Shown: positions 12,528-26,195 of the stretch, piece by piece
Position numbering within the stretch: position 1 is the stretch's first letter
Layout of the letters: each line of letters starts with the position of its first letter
Origin: Hydractinia symbiolongicarpus
Taxonomy: Eukaryota; Cnidaria; Hydrozoa; Anthoathecata; Hydractiniidae
Assembly: GCF_029227915.1 (NCBI RefSeq)
Contig: NC_079876.1
Coordinates: 33,525,828 to 33,589,827 of the forward strand
Direction of reading: 5' to 3'
Length of the DNA stretch: 64,000 nucleotides
Program-made: the position numbers and the translations under genes
Notes under the pieces: generated by a model
What the model was told of the DNA's origin: nothing
Databases searched by the model: none
Seen by the model: only the letters and a program-made list of their open reading frames with translations

Positions 12528-13116
12528 TAGGGTACTTTCTTTGTATACATTCGACTATACGGGCCAAGCCCGGGATTTACGGGAAATCGCGGGTTTTCGT
12601 TTGCCGGCGATTAAACCACTTTCATTAAGCGTCTCATCAAAAATGAAAACATTTCTGAAAACTACAAGTCTCATGCGTTTTAGTGGTGAAAAAATAATTT
12701 AAAAATTCGTTCGGGAAATGAGTTTACTCACTGGGTACTTTCCTTGTATGCTTTTGACTATACGGGCCGAGTCCGGGATTTACGAGAAATCGCGGGTTTT
12801 CGTTTGCCGGCGATTAAACTTCTCTTATTCAGCGTCTCATCAAAAATGAAAACATTTTTAAAAACTACATGTCTCATGGGCTTTAGTGGTGAAATAATAA
12901 TTTAAAAAATCGTTTGGGAAATGAGTTTACTCCCTGGGTTCTTTTTTTGTATACTTTTGACTATTCGGGCCGAGTCCGGAATTTACGGGAAATCGCAGGT
13001 TTTCGTTTGCCGGGGATTAAACTGCTTTTATTCAGCGTCTCATCAAAAATGAAAACATTTTTGAAAACTACAAGTCTCATGCGTTTTAGTGGTGAAAAGA
13101 AAATTTAAAAAATCGT

Positions 13117-13319
13117 TCGGAAAATGAGTTTACTCCCTGGGTACTTTCTTTGTATACATTCGACTATACGGGCTAAGCCCCGGATTTACGGGAAAACGCG
13201 GGATTTCGTTTGCCGCCGATTAAACCTCTTTCATTAAGCTTCTCATCAAAAATGAAAACATTTTTGAAAACTACAAGTCTCATGCGTTTTAGTGGTGAAA
13301 TAATAATTTAAAAAATCGT
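13117..13319 (+). repeat. Representative 203-bp satellite A monomer
   Basis: One period, taken between equivalent points of adjacent copies. It carries the G-rich box, the CGTTTGCCG box, the CAAAAATG/CATTTTTG dyad, CTACAAGTCTCATGCG and TTTTAGTGGTGAAATAATAATTT. This copy has GCTTCTCATC in place of the usual GCGTCTCATC, a marker shared with 15.67, 25.56 and 26.71 kb. Confidence 0.9.
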
Positions 13320-14396
13320 TTGGGAAATGAGTTTACTCCCTGGGTTCTTTCTTTGTATACTTTTGACTATTCGGGCCGAGTCCGGGATTTACGGGAAATC
13401 GCAGGTTTTCGTTTGCCGGGGATTAAACTGCTTTTATTCAGCGTCTCATCAAAAATGAAAACATTTTTGAAAACTACAAGTCTCATGCGTTTTAGTGGTG
13501 AAAAAATAATTTAAAAAAATGTTCGGGAAATAAGTTTACTCCCTGGGTACTTTCTTTGTATACTTTTGACTATACTGGCCGAGTCCGGGATTTGCGGGAA
13601 ATGGCGGGTTTTCGTTTGCCGGCGATTAAACTTCTTTTATTCAGCGTCTCATCAAAAATGAAAACATTCTTGAAAACTACAAGTCTCATGCGTTTTAGTG
13701 GTGAAAAGATAATTTAAAAAATCGTTTTGGAAATGAGTTTACTCCCTGGGTACTTTCTTTGTATACTTTTGACTATACGGGCCGAGTCCGGGATTTACGG
13801 AAAATCGCGGGTTTTCGTTTGCCGGCGATTAAACTTCTTTTATTCAGCGTCTCATCAAAAATGAAAACATTTTTAAAAACTACAAGTCTCATGGGCTTTA
13901 GTGGTGAAATAATAATTTAAAAAATCGTTTGGGAAATTAGTTTACTCCCTGGGTAATTTCTTTGTATACTTTTGACAAAACGGGCCGAGTCCGGGATTTA
14001 CGGGAAATCGCAGGTTTTCGTTTGCCGGCGATTAAACTTCTTTCATTCAGCGTCTCATCAAAAATGAAAACATTTTTGAAAACTACAAGTCTCATGCGTT
14101 TTAGTGGTTAAAAATAATTTAAAAAATCGTTCGGAAAATGAGTTTACTCCCTGGGTACTTTCTTTGTATACATTCGACTGTACGGGCCAAGCCCGGGATT
14201 TACGGGAAATGGCGGGATTCCGTTTGCCGGCGATTAAACCTCTTTTATTAAGCGTCTCATCAAAAATGAAAACATTTTTGAAAACTGCAAGTCTCATGCG
14301 TTTTAGTGGTGAAAAGATAATTGAAAAAATCGATTCGGAAATGAGTTTACTCACAGGGTACTTTCTTTGTGTACATTCGACTATACGGGCCAAGCC

Positions 14397-14957
14397 TCAA
14401 CTTGTAGTTTTCAGAAATGTTTTCATTTTTGATGAGACGCTTAATGAAAGTGGTTTAATCGCCGGCTAACGAAAACCCGCGATTTCCCGTAAATCCCGGG
14501 CTTGACGCGTATAGTCGAATGTATACAAAGAAAGTACCCTGTGAGTAAACTCATTTCCAAAAAGATTTTTTAAATTATCTTTTCACCATTAAAACGCATG
14601 AGACTTGTAGTTTTCAAAAATATTTTCATTTTTGATGAGACGCTGAATAAAAGAAGTTTAATCGCCGGCAAACGAAAACCCGCCATTTCCCGTAAACCCC
14701 GGACTCAGTCCGTATAATCAAAAGTATACAAAGAAAGTACCCAGGGAGTAAACTCATTTGCCGAACGATTATTTAAATTATTTTTTCACCAATAAAACGC
14801 ATGATACTTGTAGTTTTCAAAAATGTTTTCATTTTTGATGAGACGCTGAATAAAAGCAGTTTAATCGCCGGCGAACGAAAACCTGCGATTTCCCGTAAAT
14901 CCCGGACTCGGCCCGTATAGTCAAAAGTATACAAAGAAAGTACCCAGGGAGTAAACT
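14397..14957 (-). repeat. Satellite A inverted island 2
   Basis: Identical in position and breakpoints to the island at 11967, carried by the second copy of the 2430-bp unit. Confidence 0.93.
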
Positions 14958-17193
14958 TAGGGTACTTTCTTTGTATACATTCGACTATACGGGCCAAGCC
15001 CGGGATTTACGGGAAATCGCGGGTTTTCGTTTGCCGGCGATTAAACCACTTTCATTAAGCGTCTCATCAAAAATGAAAACATTTCTGAAAACTACAAGTC
15101 TCATGCGTTTTAGTGGTGAAAAAATAATTTAAAAATTCGTTCGGGAAATGAGTTTACTCACTGGGTACTTTCCTTGTATGCTTTTGACTATACGGGCCGA
15201 GTCCGGGATTTACGAGAAATCGCGGGTTTTCGTTTGCCGGCGATTAAACTTCTCTTATTCAGCGTCTCATCAAAAATGAAAACATTTTTAAAAACTACAT
15301 GTCTCATGGGCTTTAGTGGTGAAATAATAATTTAAAAAATCGTTTGGGAAATGAGTTTACTCCCTGGGTTCTTTTTTTGTATACTTTTGACTATTCGGGC
15401 CGAGTCCGGAATTTACGGGAAATCGCAGGTTTTCGTTTGCCGGGGATTAAACTGCTTTTATTCAGCGTCTCATCAAAAATGAAAACATTTTTGAAAACTA
15501 CAAGTCTCATGCGTTTTAGTGGTGAAAAGAAAATTTAAAAAATCGTTCGGAAAATGAGTTTACTCCCTGGGTACTTTCTTTGTATACATTCGACTATACG
15601 GGCTAAGCCCCGGATTTACGGGAAAACGCGGGATTTCGTTTGCCGCCGATTAAACCTCTTTCATTAAGCTTCTCATCAAAAATGAAAACATTTTTGAAAA
15701 CTACAAGTCTCATGCGTTTTAGTGGTGAAATAATAATTTAAAAAATCGTTTGGGAAATGAGTTTACTCCCTGGGTTCTTTCTTTGTATACTTTTGACTAT
15801 TCGGGCCGAGTCCGGGATTTACGGGAAATCGCAGGTTTTCGTTTGCCGGGGATTAAACTGCTTTTATTCAGCGTCTCATCAAAAATGAAAACATTTTTGA
15901 AAACTACAAGTCTCATGCGTTTTAGTGGTGAAAAAATAATTTAAAAAAATGTTCGGGAAATAAGTTTACTCCCTGGGTACTTTCTTTGTATACTTTTGAC
16001 TATACTGGCCGAGTCCGGGATTTGCGGGAAATGGCGGGTTTTCGTTTGCCGGCGATTAAACTTCTTTTATTCAGCGTCTCATCAAAAATGAAAACATTCT
16101 TGAAAACTACAAGTCTCATGCGTTTTAGTGGTGAAAAGATAATTTAAAAAATCGTTTTGGAAATGAGTTTACTCACAGGGTACTTTCTTTGTATACATTC
16201 GACTATACGGGCCAAGCCCGGGATTTACGCGAAATCGCGGGTTTTCGTTTGCTGGCGATTAAACCACTTTCATTAAGCGTCTCATCAAAAATGAAAACAT
16301 TTCTGAAAACTACAAGTCTCATGCGTTTTTGTGGTGAAAAAATAATTTAAAAAATCGTTCGGGAAAAGAGTTTACTCACAGAGCAGTGTCTTTGTATACA
16401 TTCGACTATACGGGCCAAGCCCGGGATTTACGGGAAATCGCGGGTTTTCGTTTGCCGGCGATTAAACTTCTTTCATTAACCGTCTCATCAAAAATGAAAA
16501 CATTTTTGAAAACTACAAGTCTCATGCGTTTTAGTGGTGAAAAAAAAAAATAAAAAATCGTTCGGGAAATGAGTTTACTCCCTAGGTACTTTCTTTGTAT
16601 ACATTCGACTATACGGGCCAAGCCCGGGATTTACGGGAAATCGCGGGATTTCGTTTGCCGGCGATTAAACCTCTTTCATTAAGCGTCTCATCAAAAATGA
16701 AAACATTTTTGAAAACTACAAGTCTCATGCGTTTTAGTGGTGAAAAAATATTTTAAAAAATCGTTCGGGAAATGAGTTTACTCCCTGGGTACTTTCTTTG
16801 TATACTTTTAACTATACGGGCCGAGTCCGGGATTTACGGGAAGTCGCGGGTTTTCTTTTGCGGGCGTTTAAACTTCTTTTATTCAGCGTCTCATCAAAAA
16901 TGAAAACATTTTTAAAAACTACAAGTCTCATGGGCATTAGTGGTGAAATAATAATTGAAAAAATCGTTCGGGAAATGAGTTTACACCCTGGGTACTTTCT
17001 TTGTATACTTTTAACTATACGGGCCGAGTCCGGGATTTACGGGAAGTCGCGGGTTTTCTTTTGCCGGCGTTTAAACTTCTTTTATTCAGCGTCTCATCAA
17101 AAATGAAAACATTTTTAAAAACTACAAGTCTCATGGGCATTAGTGGTGAAATAATAATTTAAAATATCGTTCGGGAAATGAGTTTACATCCCG

Positions 17194-17212
17194 GGTACTT
17201 TCATTACTATAC
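17194..17212 (+). repeat. Short-class satellite A monomer signature (11-bp deletion)
   Basis: GGTACTTTCATTACTATAC replaces the usual 30-base stretch that includes TTTGTATACTTTTGAC, giving monomers of about 191-192 bp. The usual partner change upstream is TTTACATCCCGGG in place of TTTACTCCCTGGG. The class is occasional before 30 kb (10.73, 17.20, 17.60, 18.60 kb) and frequent from 29.8 to 39.0 kb. Confidence 0.85.
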
Positions 17213-20200
17213 GGGCCGAGTCCGGGATTTACGGGAAGTCGCGGGTTTTCTTTTGCCGGCGTTTAAACTTCTTTTATTCAGCGTCTCATCAAAAATGAAA
17301 ACATTTTTAAAAACTACAAGTCTCATGGGCATTAGTGGTGAAAAAATATTTTAAAAAATCGTTCGGGAAATGAGTTTACTCCCTGAGTACTTTCTTTGTA
17401 TACTTTTAACTATACGGGCCGAGTCCGGGATTTACGGGAAGTCGCGGGTTTTTCTTTTGCCGGCGTTTAAACTTCTTTTATTCAGCGTCTCATCAAAAAT
17501 AAAAACATTTTTAAAAACTACAAGTCTCATGGGCATTAGTGGTGAAATAATAATTTAAAATATCGTTCGGGAAATGAGTTTACATCCCGGGTACTTTCAT
17601 TACTATACGGGCCGAGTCCGGGATTTACGGGAAATCGCAGGTTTTCGTTTGCCGGCGATTAAACTTCTTTTATTCAGCGTCTCATCAAAAATGAAAACAT
17701 TTATGAAAACTACAAGTCTCATGCGTTTTTGTGGTGAAAAAATAGTTTAAAAAATCGTTCGGGAAATGAGTTTACTCACAGAGTAGTTTCTTTGTATACA
17801 TTCGACTATACGGGCCAAGCCCGGGATTTACGGGAAATCGCGGGTTTTCGTTTGCCGGCGATTAAACTTCTTTCATTAACCGTCTCATCAAAAATGAAAA
17901 CATTTTTGAAAACTACAAGTCTCATGCGTTTTAGTGCTGAAAAAAAAAATTAAAAAATCGTTCGGGAAATGAGTTTACTCCCTAGGTACTTTCTTTGTAT
18001 ACATTCGACTATACGGGCCAAGCCCGGGATTTACGGGAAATCGCGGGATTTCGTTTGCCGGCGATTAAACCTCTTTCATTAAGCGTCTCATCAAAAATGA
18101 AAACATTTTTGAAAACTACAAGTCTCATGCGTTTTAGTGGTGAAAAAATAATTTAAAAAATCGTTCGGGAAATGAGTTTATTCCCTGGGTACTTTCTTTG
18201 TATACTTTGGACTATACGGGCCGAGTCCGGGATTTACGGGAAATCGCGGATTTTCGTTTGAGGGCGATTAAACTTCTTTTATTCAGCGTCTCATCAAAAA
18301 TGAAAACATTTTTGAAAACTACAAGTCTCATGCGTTGTAGTGGTGAAAAAATAATTTAAAAAATTGTTCGGAAAATGAGTTTACTCCCTGGGTACTTTCT
18401 TTGTATACTTTTGACTATACGGGCCGAGTCCGGCGTTTACGGGAAATGGCGGGTTTTTGTTTGCCGGCGATTAAACTTCTTTTATTCAGCGTCTCATCAA
18501 AAATGAAAACATTTTTAAAAACTATAAGTCTCATGGGCTTTAGTGGTGAAATAATAATTTAAAAAATCGTTCGGGAAATGAGTTTACATCCCGGGTACTT
18601 TCATTACTATACGGGCCGAGTCCGGGATTTACGGGAAATCGCAGATTTTCGTTTGCCGGCGATTAAACTTCTTTTATTCAGAGTCTCATCAAAAATGAAA
18701 ACATTTTTAAAAACTACAAGTCTCATGCGTTTTAGTGGTGAAAAAATATTTTAAAAAATCGTTCGGGAAATGAGTTTACTCCCTGGGTACTTTCTTTGTA
18801 TACTTTTAACTATACGGGCCGAGTCCGGGATTTACGGAAAGTCGCGGGTTTTCTTTTGCCGGCGTTTAAACTTCTTTTATTCAGCGTCTCATCAAAAATG
18901 AAAACATTTTTAAAAACTACAAGTCTCATGGGCTTTAGTGGTAAAATAATAATTTAAAAAATCGTTTGGGAAATTAGTTTACTCCCTGGGTTCTTTCTTT
19001 GTATACATTCGACTATACGGGCCAAGCCCGGGATTTACGGGAAATCGCGGGTTTTCGTTTGCCGGCGATTAAACCACTTTCATTAAGCGTCTCATCAAAA
19101 ATGAAAACATTTCTAAAAACTACAAGTCTCATGCGTTTTAGTGGTGAAAAAATAATTTAAAAATTCGTTCGGGAAATGAGTTTACTCACTGGGTACTTTC
19201 CTTGTATGCTTTTGACTATACGGGCCGAGTCCGGGATTTACGGGAAATCGCGGGTTTTCGTTTGCCGGCGATTAAACTTCTTTTATTCAGCGTCTCATCA
19301 AAAATGAAAACATTTTTAAAAACTACATGTCTCATGGGCTTTAGTGGTGAAATAATAATTTAAAAAATCGTTTGGGAAATGAGTTTACTCCCTGGGTTCT
19401 TTCTTTGTATACTTTTGACTATTCGGGCCGAGTCCGGGATTTACGGGAAATCGCAGGTTTTCGTTTGCCGGGGATTAAACTGCTTTTATTCAGCGTCTCA
19501 TCAAAAATGAAAACATTTTTGAAAACTACAAGTCTCATGCGTTTTAGTGGTGAAAAGAAAATTTAAAAAATCGTTCGGAAAATGAGTTTACTCCCTGGGT
19601 ACTTTCTTTGTATACATTCGACTATACGGGCTAAGCCCCGGATTTACGGGAAAACGCGGGATTTCGTTTGCCGACGATTAAACCTCTTTCATTAGGCGTC
19701 TCATCAAAAATGAAGACATTTTTGAAAACTACAAGTCTCATGCGTTTTAGTGGTGAAATAATAATTTAAAAAATCGTTTGGGAAATTAGTTTACTCCCTG
19801 GGTTCTTTCTTTGTGTACTTTTGATTATTCGGGCCGAGTCCGGGATTTACGGGAAATCGCAGGTTTTCGTTTGCCGGGGATTAAACTGCTTTTATTCAGC
19901 GTCTCATCAAAATTGAAAACATTTTTCAAAACTACAAGTCTCATGCGTTTTAGTGGTGAAAAAATAATTTAAAAAATTGTTCGGGAAATGAGTTTACTCC
20001 CTGGGTACTTTCTTTGTATACTTTTGACTATACGGGCCGAGTCCGGGATTTACGGGAAATGGCGGGTTTTCGTTTGCCGGCGATTAAACTTCTTTTATTC
20101 AGCGTCTCATCAAAAATGAAAACATTTTTGAAAACTACAAGTCTCATGCGTTTTTGTGGTGAAAAAATAATTTAAAAAATCGTTCGGGAAATGAGTTTAC

Positions 20201-23200
20201 TCACAGAGTAGTTTCTTTGTATACATTCGACTATACGGGCCAAGCCCGGGATTTACGGGAAATCGCGGGTTTTCGTTTGCCGGCGATTAAACTTCTTTCA
20301 TTAACCGTCTCATCAAAAATGAAAACATTTTTGAAAACTACAAGTCTCATGCGTTTTAGTGGTGAAAAAAAAAATTAAAAAATCGTTCGGGAAATGAGTT
20401 TACTCCCTAGGTACTTTCTTTGTATACATTCGACTATACGGGCCAAGCCCGGGATTTCGGAAAATCGCGGGATTTCGTTTGCCGGCGATTAAACCTCTTT
20501 CATTAAGCGTCTCATCAAAAATGAAAACATTTTTGAAAACTACAAGTCTCATGCGTTTTAGTGGTGAAAAAATAATTTAAAAAATCGTTCGGCAAATGAG
20601 TTTACTCCCTGGGTACTTTCTTTGTATACTTTTGACTATACGGACCCAGCCGGGATTTACGGGAAATCGCGGGTTTTCGTTTGCCGGCGATTAAACTTCT
20701 TTTATTCAGCGTCTCATCAAAAATGAAAACATTTTTGAAAACTACAAGTCTCATGCGTTTTAGTGGTGAAATAATAATTTGAAAAATCGTTCGGGAAATG
20801 AGTTTACTTACAGGGTACTTTCTTTGTATACATTCGACTATACGGGCCAAGCCCCGGATTTACGGGAAAACGCGGGATTTCGTTTGCCGGCGATTAAACC
20901 TCCTTCATTCAGCGTCTCATCAAAAATGAAAACATTTTTAAAAACTACATGTCTCATGAGCTTTAGTGGTGAAATAATAATTTAAAAAATCGTTTGGGAA
21001 ATGAGTTTACTCCCTGGGTTCTTTCTTTGTATACTTTTGACTATTCGGGCCGAGTCCGGGATTTACGGGAAATCGCAGGTTTTCGTTTGCCGGGGATTAA
21101 ACTGCTTTTATTCAGCGTCTCATCAAAAATGAAAACATTTTTGAAAACTACAAGTCTCATGCGTTTTAGTGGTGAAAAGAAAATTTAAAAAATCGTTCGG
21201 AAAATGAGTTTACTCCCTGGGTACTTTCTTTGTATACATTCGACTATACGGGCTAAGCCCCGGATTTACGGGAAAACGCGGGATTTCGTTTGCCGCCGAT
21301 TAAACCTCTTTCATTAAGCGTCTCATCAAAAATGAAAACATTTTTGAAAACTACAAGTCTCATGCGTTTTAGTGGTGAAATAATAATTTAAAAAATCGTT
21401 TGGGAAATTAGTTTACTCCCTGGGTTCTTTCTTTGTGTACTTTTGACTATTCGGGCCGAGTCCGGGATTTACGGGAAATCGCAGGTTTTCGTTTGCCGGG
21501 GATTAAACTGCTTTTATTCAGCGTCTCATCAAAATTGAAAACATTTTTGAAAACTACAAGTGTCATGCGTTTTAGTGGTGAAAAAATAATTTAAAAAATT
21601 GTTCGGGAAATGAGTTTACTCTCTGGGTACTTTCTTTGTATACTTTTGACTATACGGGCCGAGTCCGGGATTTACGGGAAATGGCGGGTTTTCGTTTGCC
21701 GGCGATTAAACTTCTTTTATTCAGCGTCTCATCAAAAATGAAAACATTTTTGAAAACTACAAGTCTCATGCGTTTTAGTGGTGAAAAGATAATTTAAAAA
21801 ATCGTTTTGGAAATGAGTTTACTCACAGGGTACTTTCTTTGTATACATTCGACTATACGGGCCAAGCCCGGGATTTACGGAAAATCGCGGGTTTTCGTTT
21901 GCTGGCGATTAAACCACTTTCATTAAGCGTCTCATCAAAAATGAAAACATTTCTGAAAACTACAAGTCTCATGCGTTTTTGTGGTGAAAAAATAATTTAA
22001 AAAATCGTTCGGGAAATGAGTTTACTCACAGAGTAGTTTCTTTGTATAAATTCGACTATACGGGCCAAGCCCGGGATTTACGGGAAATCGCGGGTTTTCG
22101 TTTGCCGGCGATTAAACTTCTTTCATTAACCGTCTCATCAAAAATGAAAACATTTTTGAAAACTACAAGTCTCATGTGTTTTAGTGGTGAAAAAAAAATT
22201 AAAAAATCGTTCGGGAAATGAGTTTACTCCCTAGGTACTTTCTTTGTATACATTCGACTATACGGGCCAAGCCCGGGATTTACGGGAAATCGCGGGATTT
22301 CGTTTGCCGGCGATTAAACCTCTTTCATTAAGCGTCTCATCAAAAATGAAAACATTTTTGAAAACTACAAGTCTCATGCGTTTTAGTGGTGAAAAAATAA
22401 TTTAAAAAATCGTTCGGCAAATGAGTTTACTCCCTGGGTACTTTCTTTGTATACTTTTGACTATACGGAACCAGCCGGGATTTACGGGAAATCGCGGGTT
22501 TTCGTTTGCCGGCGATTAAACTTCTTTTATTCAGCGTTTCATCAAAAATGAAAATATTTTTAAAAACTACAAGTCTTATGCGTTTTAGTGGTGAAAAAAT
22601 AATTTGAAAAATCGTTCTGGAAATGAGTTTACTCACAGGGTACTTTCTTTGTATACATTCGACTATTCCGGCCAAGCCGGGATTTACGGGAAATCGCGGG
22701 TTTTCCTTTTCCGGCGATTAAACCTCTTTCATTAAGCGTCTCATCAAAAATGAAAACATTCTTGAAAACTACAAGTCTCATGCGTTTTAGTGGTGAAAAA
22801 AAAATTTAAAAAATCGTTCGGGAAATGAGTTTACTCCCTGGGTACTTTCTTTGTATACATTCGACTATACGGGCCAAGCCCCGGATTTACGGGGAAACGC
22901 GGGATTTCGTTTGCCGGCGATTAAACCTCTTTCATTAAGCGTCCCATCAAAAATGAAAACATTTTTAAAAACTATAAGTCTCATGGGTTTTAGTGGTGAA
23001 ATAATAATTTAAAAAATCGTTCGGGAAATGAGTTTACATCCCGGGTACTTTCTTTACTATACGGGCCGAGTCCGGGATTTACGGGAAATCGCAGGTTTTC
23101 GTCTGCCGGCGATTAAACTTCTTTCATTCAGCGTCTCATCAAAAATGAAAACATTTTTGAAAACTACAAGTCTCATGCGTTTTAGTGGTGAAAAAATAAT

Positions 23201-24289
23201 TTAAAAAATTGTTTGGGAAATGAGTTTACTCCCTGGGTACTTTCTTTGTATACTTTTGATTATATGGACCGAGTCCGGGGTTTACGGGAAATGGCGGGTT
23301 TTTGTTTGCCGGCGATTAAACTTCTTTTATTCAGCGTCTCATCAAAAAAGAAAACATTTTTGAAAACTACAAGTCTTATGCGTTTTAGTAGTGAAAAGAT
23401 AATTTAAAAAATCGTTTTGGAAATGAGTTTACTTCCTGGGTACTTTCTTTGTATACATTCGACTATACGGGCCAAGCCCGGGGTTTACGGGAAATCGCGG
23501 GTTTTCGTTTGCCGGCGATTAAACCACTTTCATTAAGCGTCTCATCAAAAATGAAAACATTTCTGAAAACTACAAGTCTTATGCGTTTTAGTGGTGAAAA
23601 AATAATTTAAAAAATCGTTCGGGAAATGAGTTTACTCCCTGGGTACTTTCTTTGTATACTTTTGACTATACGGGCCGAGTCCGGGATTTACGGAAAATCG
23701 CGGGTTTTCGTTTGCCGGCGATTAAACTTCTTTTATTCAGCGTCTCATCAAAAATGAAAACATTTTTAAAAACTACAAGTCTCATGGGCTTTAGTGGTGA
23801 AATAATAATTTAAAAAATCGTTTGGGAAATTAGTTTACTCCCTGGGTAATTTCTTTGTATACTTTTGACTATACGGGCCGAGTCCGGGATTTACGGGAAA
23901 TCGCAGGTTTTCGTTTGCCGGCGATTAAACTTCTTTCATTCAGCGTCTCATCAAAAATGAAAACATTTTTGAAAACTACAAGTCTCATGCGTTTTAGTGG
24001 TTAAAAATAATTTAAAAAATCGTTCGGAAAATGAGTTTAATCCCTGGGTACTTTCTTTGTATACATTCGACTGTACGGGCCAAGCCCGGGATTTACGGGA
24101 AATGGCGGGATTCCGTTTGCCGGCGATTAAACCTCTTTTATTAAGCGTCTCATCAAAAATGAAAACATTTTTGAAAACTGCAAGTCTCATGCGTTTTAGT
24201 GGTGAAAAGATAATTGAAAAAATCGATTCGGAAATGAGTTTACTCACAGGGTACTTTCTTTGTGTACATTCGACTATACGGGCCAAGCC

Positions 24290-24850
24290 TCAACTTGTAG
24301 TTTTCAGAAATGTTTTCATTTTTGATGAGACGCTTAATGAAAGTGGTTTAATCGCCGGCTAACGAAAACCCGCGATTTCCCGTAAATCCCGGGCTTGACG
24401 CGTATAGTCGAATGTATACAAAGAAAGTACCCTGTGAGTAAACTCATTTCCAAAAAGATTTTTTAAATTATCTTTTTACCATTAAAACGCATGAGACTTG
24501 TAGTTTTCAAAAATATTTTCATTTTTGATGAGACGCTGAATAAAAGAAGTTTAATCGCCGGCAAACGAAAACCCGCCATTTCCCGTAAACCCCGGACTCA
24601 GTCCGTATAATCAAAAGTATACAAAGAAAGTACCCAGGGAGTAAACTCATTTGCCGAACGATTATTTAAATTATTTTTTCACCAATAAAACGCATGATAC
24701 TTGTAGTTTTCAAAAATGTTTTCATTTTTGATGAGACGCTGAATAAAAGCAGTTTAATCGCCGGCGAACGAAAACCTGCGATTTCCCGTAAATCCCGGAC
24801 TCGGCCCGTATAGTAAAAAGTATACAAAGAAAGTACCCAGGGAGTAAACT
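24290..24850 (-). repeat. Satellite A inverted island 3
   Basis: Homologous to the island at 11967 at an offset of 12323, with the same two breakpoints. It lies in copy 2 of the large duplication. Confidence 0.93.
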
Positions 24851-25705
24851 TAGGGTACTTTCTTTGTATACATTCGACTATACGGGCCAAGCCCGGGATT
24901 TACGGGAAATCGCGGGTTTTCGTTTGCCGGCGATTAAACCACTTTCATTAAGCGTCTCATCAAAAATGAAAACATTTCTGAAAACTACAAGTCTCATGCG
25001 TTTTAGTGGTGAAAAAATAATTTAAAAATTCGTTCGGGAAATGAGTTTACTCACTGGGTACTTTCCTTGTATGCTTTTGACTATACGGGCCGAGTCCGGG
25101 ATTTACGAGAAATCGCGGGTTTTCGTTTGCCGGCGATTAAACTTCTCTTATTCAGCGTCTCATCAAAAATGAAAACATTTTTAAAAACTACATGTCTCAT
25201 GGGCTTTAGTGGTGAAATAATAATTTAAAAAATCGTTTGGGAAATGAGTTTACTCCCTGGGTTCTTTCTTTGTATACTTTTGACTATTCGGGCCGAGTCC
25301 GGAATTTACGGGAAATCGCAGGTTTTCGTTTGCCGGGGATTAAACTGCTTTTATTCAGCGTCTCATCAAAAATGAAAACATTTTTGAAAACTACAAGTCT
25401 CATGCGTTTTAGTGGTGAAAAGAAAATTTAAAAAATCGTTCGGAAAATGAGTTTACTCCCTGGGTACTTTCTTTGTATACATTCGACTATACGGGCTAAG
25501 CCCCGGATTTACGGGAAAACGCGGGATTTCGTTTGCCGCCGATTAAACCTCTTTCATTAAGCTTCTCATCAAAAATGAAAACATTTTTGAAAACTGCAAG
25601 TCTCATGCGTTTTAGTGGTGAAAAGATAATTGAAAAAATCGATTCGGAAATGAGTTTACTCACAGGGTACTTTCTTTGTGTACATTCGACTATACGGGCC
25701 AAGCC

Positions 25706-26063
25706 TCAACTTGTAGTTTTCAGAAATGTTTTCATTTTTGATGAGACGCTTAATGAAAGTGGTTTAATCGCCGGCAAACGAAAACCCGCCATTTCCCGTA
25801 AACCCCGGACTCAGTCCGTATAATCAAAAGTATACAAAGAAAGTACCCAGGGAGTAAACTCATTTGCCGAACGATTATTTAAATTATTTTTTCACCAATA
25901 AAACGCATGATACTTGTAGTTTTCAAAAATGTTTTCATTTTTGATGAGACGCTGAATAAAAGCAGTTTAATCGCCGGCGAACGAAAACCTGCGATTTCCC
26001 GTAAATCCCGGACTCGGCCCGTATAGTCAAAAGTATACAAAGAAAGTACCCAGGGAGTAAACT
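25706..26063 (-). repeat. Satellite A inverted island 4, one monomer shorter
   Basis: Same breakpoints as the other islands, but one monomer (203 bp) has been lost internally: GGTTTAATCGCCGG passes directly to CAAACGAAAACCCGCC, whereas the longer islands continue GCTAACG. The forward monomer to its left is a chimera, joining the GCTTCTCATC type to the AACTGCAAG type near 25575-25594. Confidence 0.9.
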
Positions 26064-26195
26064 TAGGGTACTTTCTTTGTATACATTCGACTATACGGGC
26101 CAAGCCCGGGATTTACGGGAAATCGCGGGTTTTCGTTTGCCGGCGATTAAACCACTTTCATTAAGCGTCTCATCAAAAATGAAAACATTTCTGAA

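Larger units (their letters stand above)
11311..16170. repeat. 2430-bp higher-order repeat with an inverted island, two tandem copies
   Basis: Copy one is about 11311-13740 and copy two about 13741-16170. Matching pairs at offset 2430 include 11628/14058, 12343/14773, 12914/15344 and 13320/15750. Each unit holds 12 monomer equivalents, of which a stretch of about 560 bp is inverted. Differences are few (for example GACTATACGGG near 11545 is GACAAAACGGG near 13975), so the duplication is young. Confidence 0.9.
2816..18963. repeat. Large segmental duplication, copy 1
   Basis: This stretch matches 18991-30206 in order and in private variants. The offset is 16175 at the left end (for example 3197/19372, 4427/20602, 4819/20994), 12322-12323 in the middle (10105/22427, 11628/23951, 12914/25237), and 11243 at the right end (16406/27649, 17370/28613). 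It is the longer copy and contains tandem 811-, 3042- and 2430-bp amplifications. The right end is at GGTAAAATAATAATTT, where the sequence abruptly takes up the start of copy 2. Confidence 0.85.
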
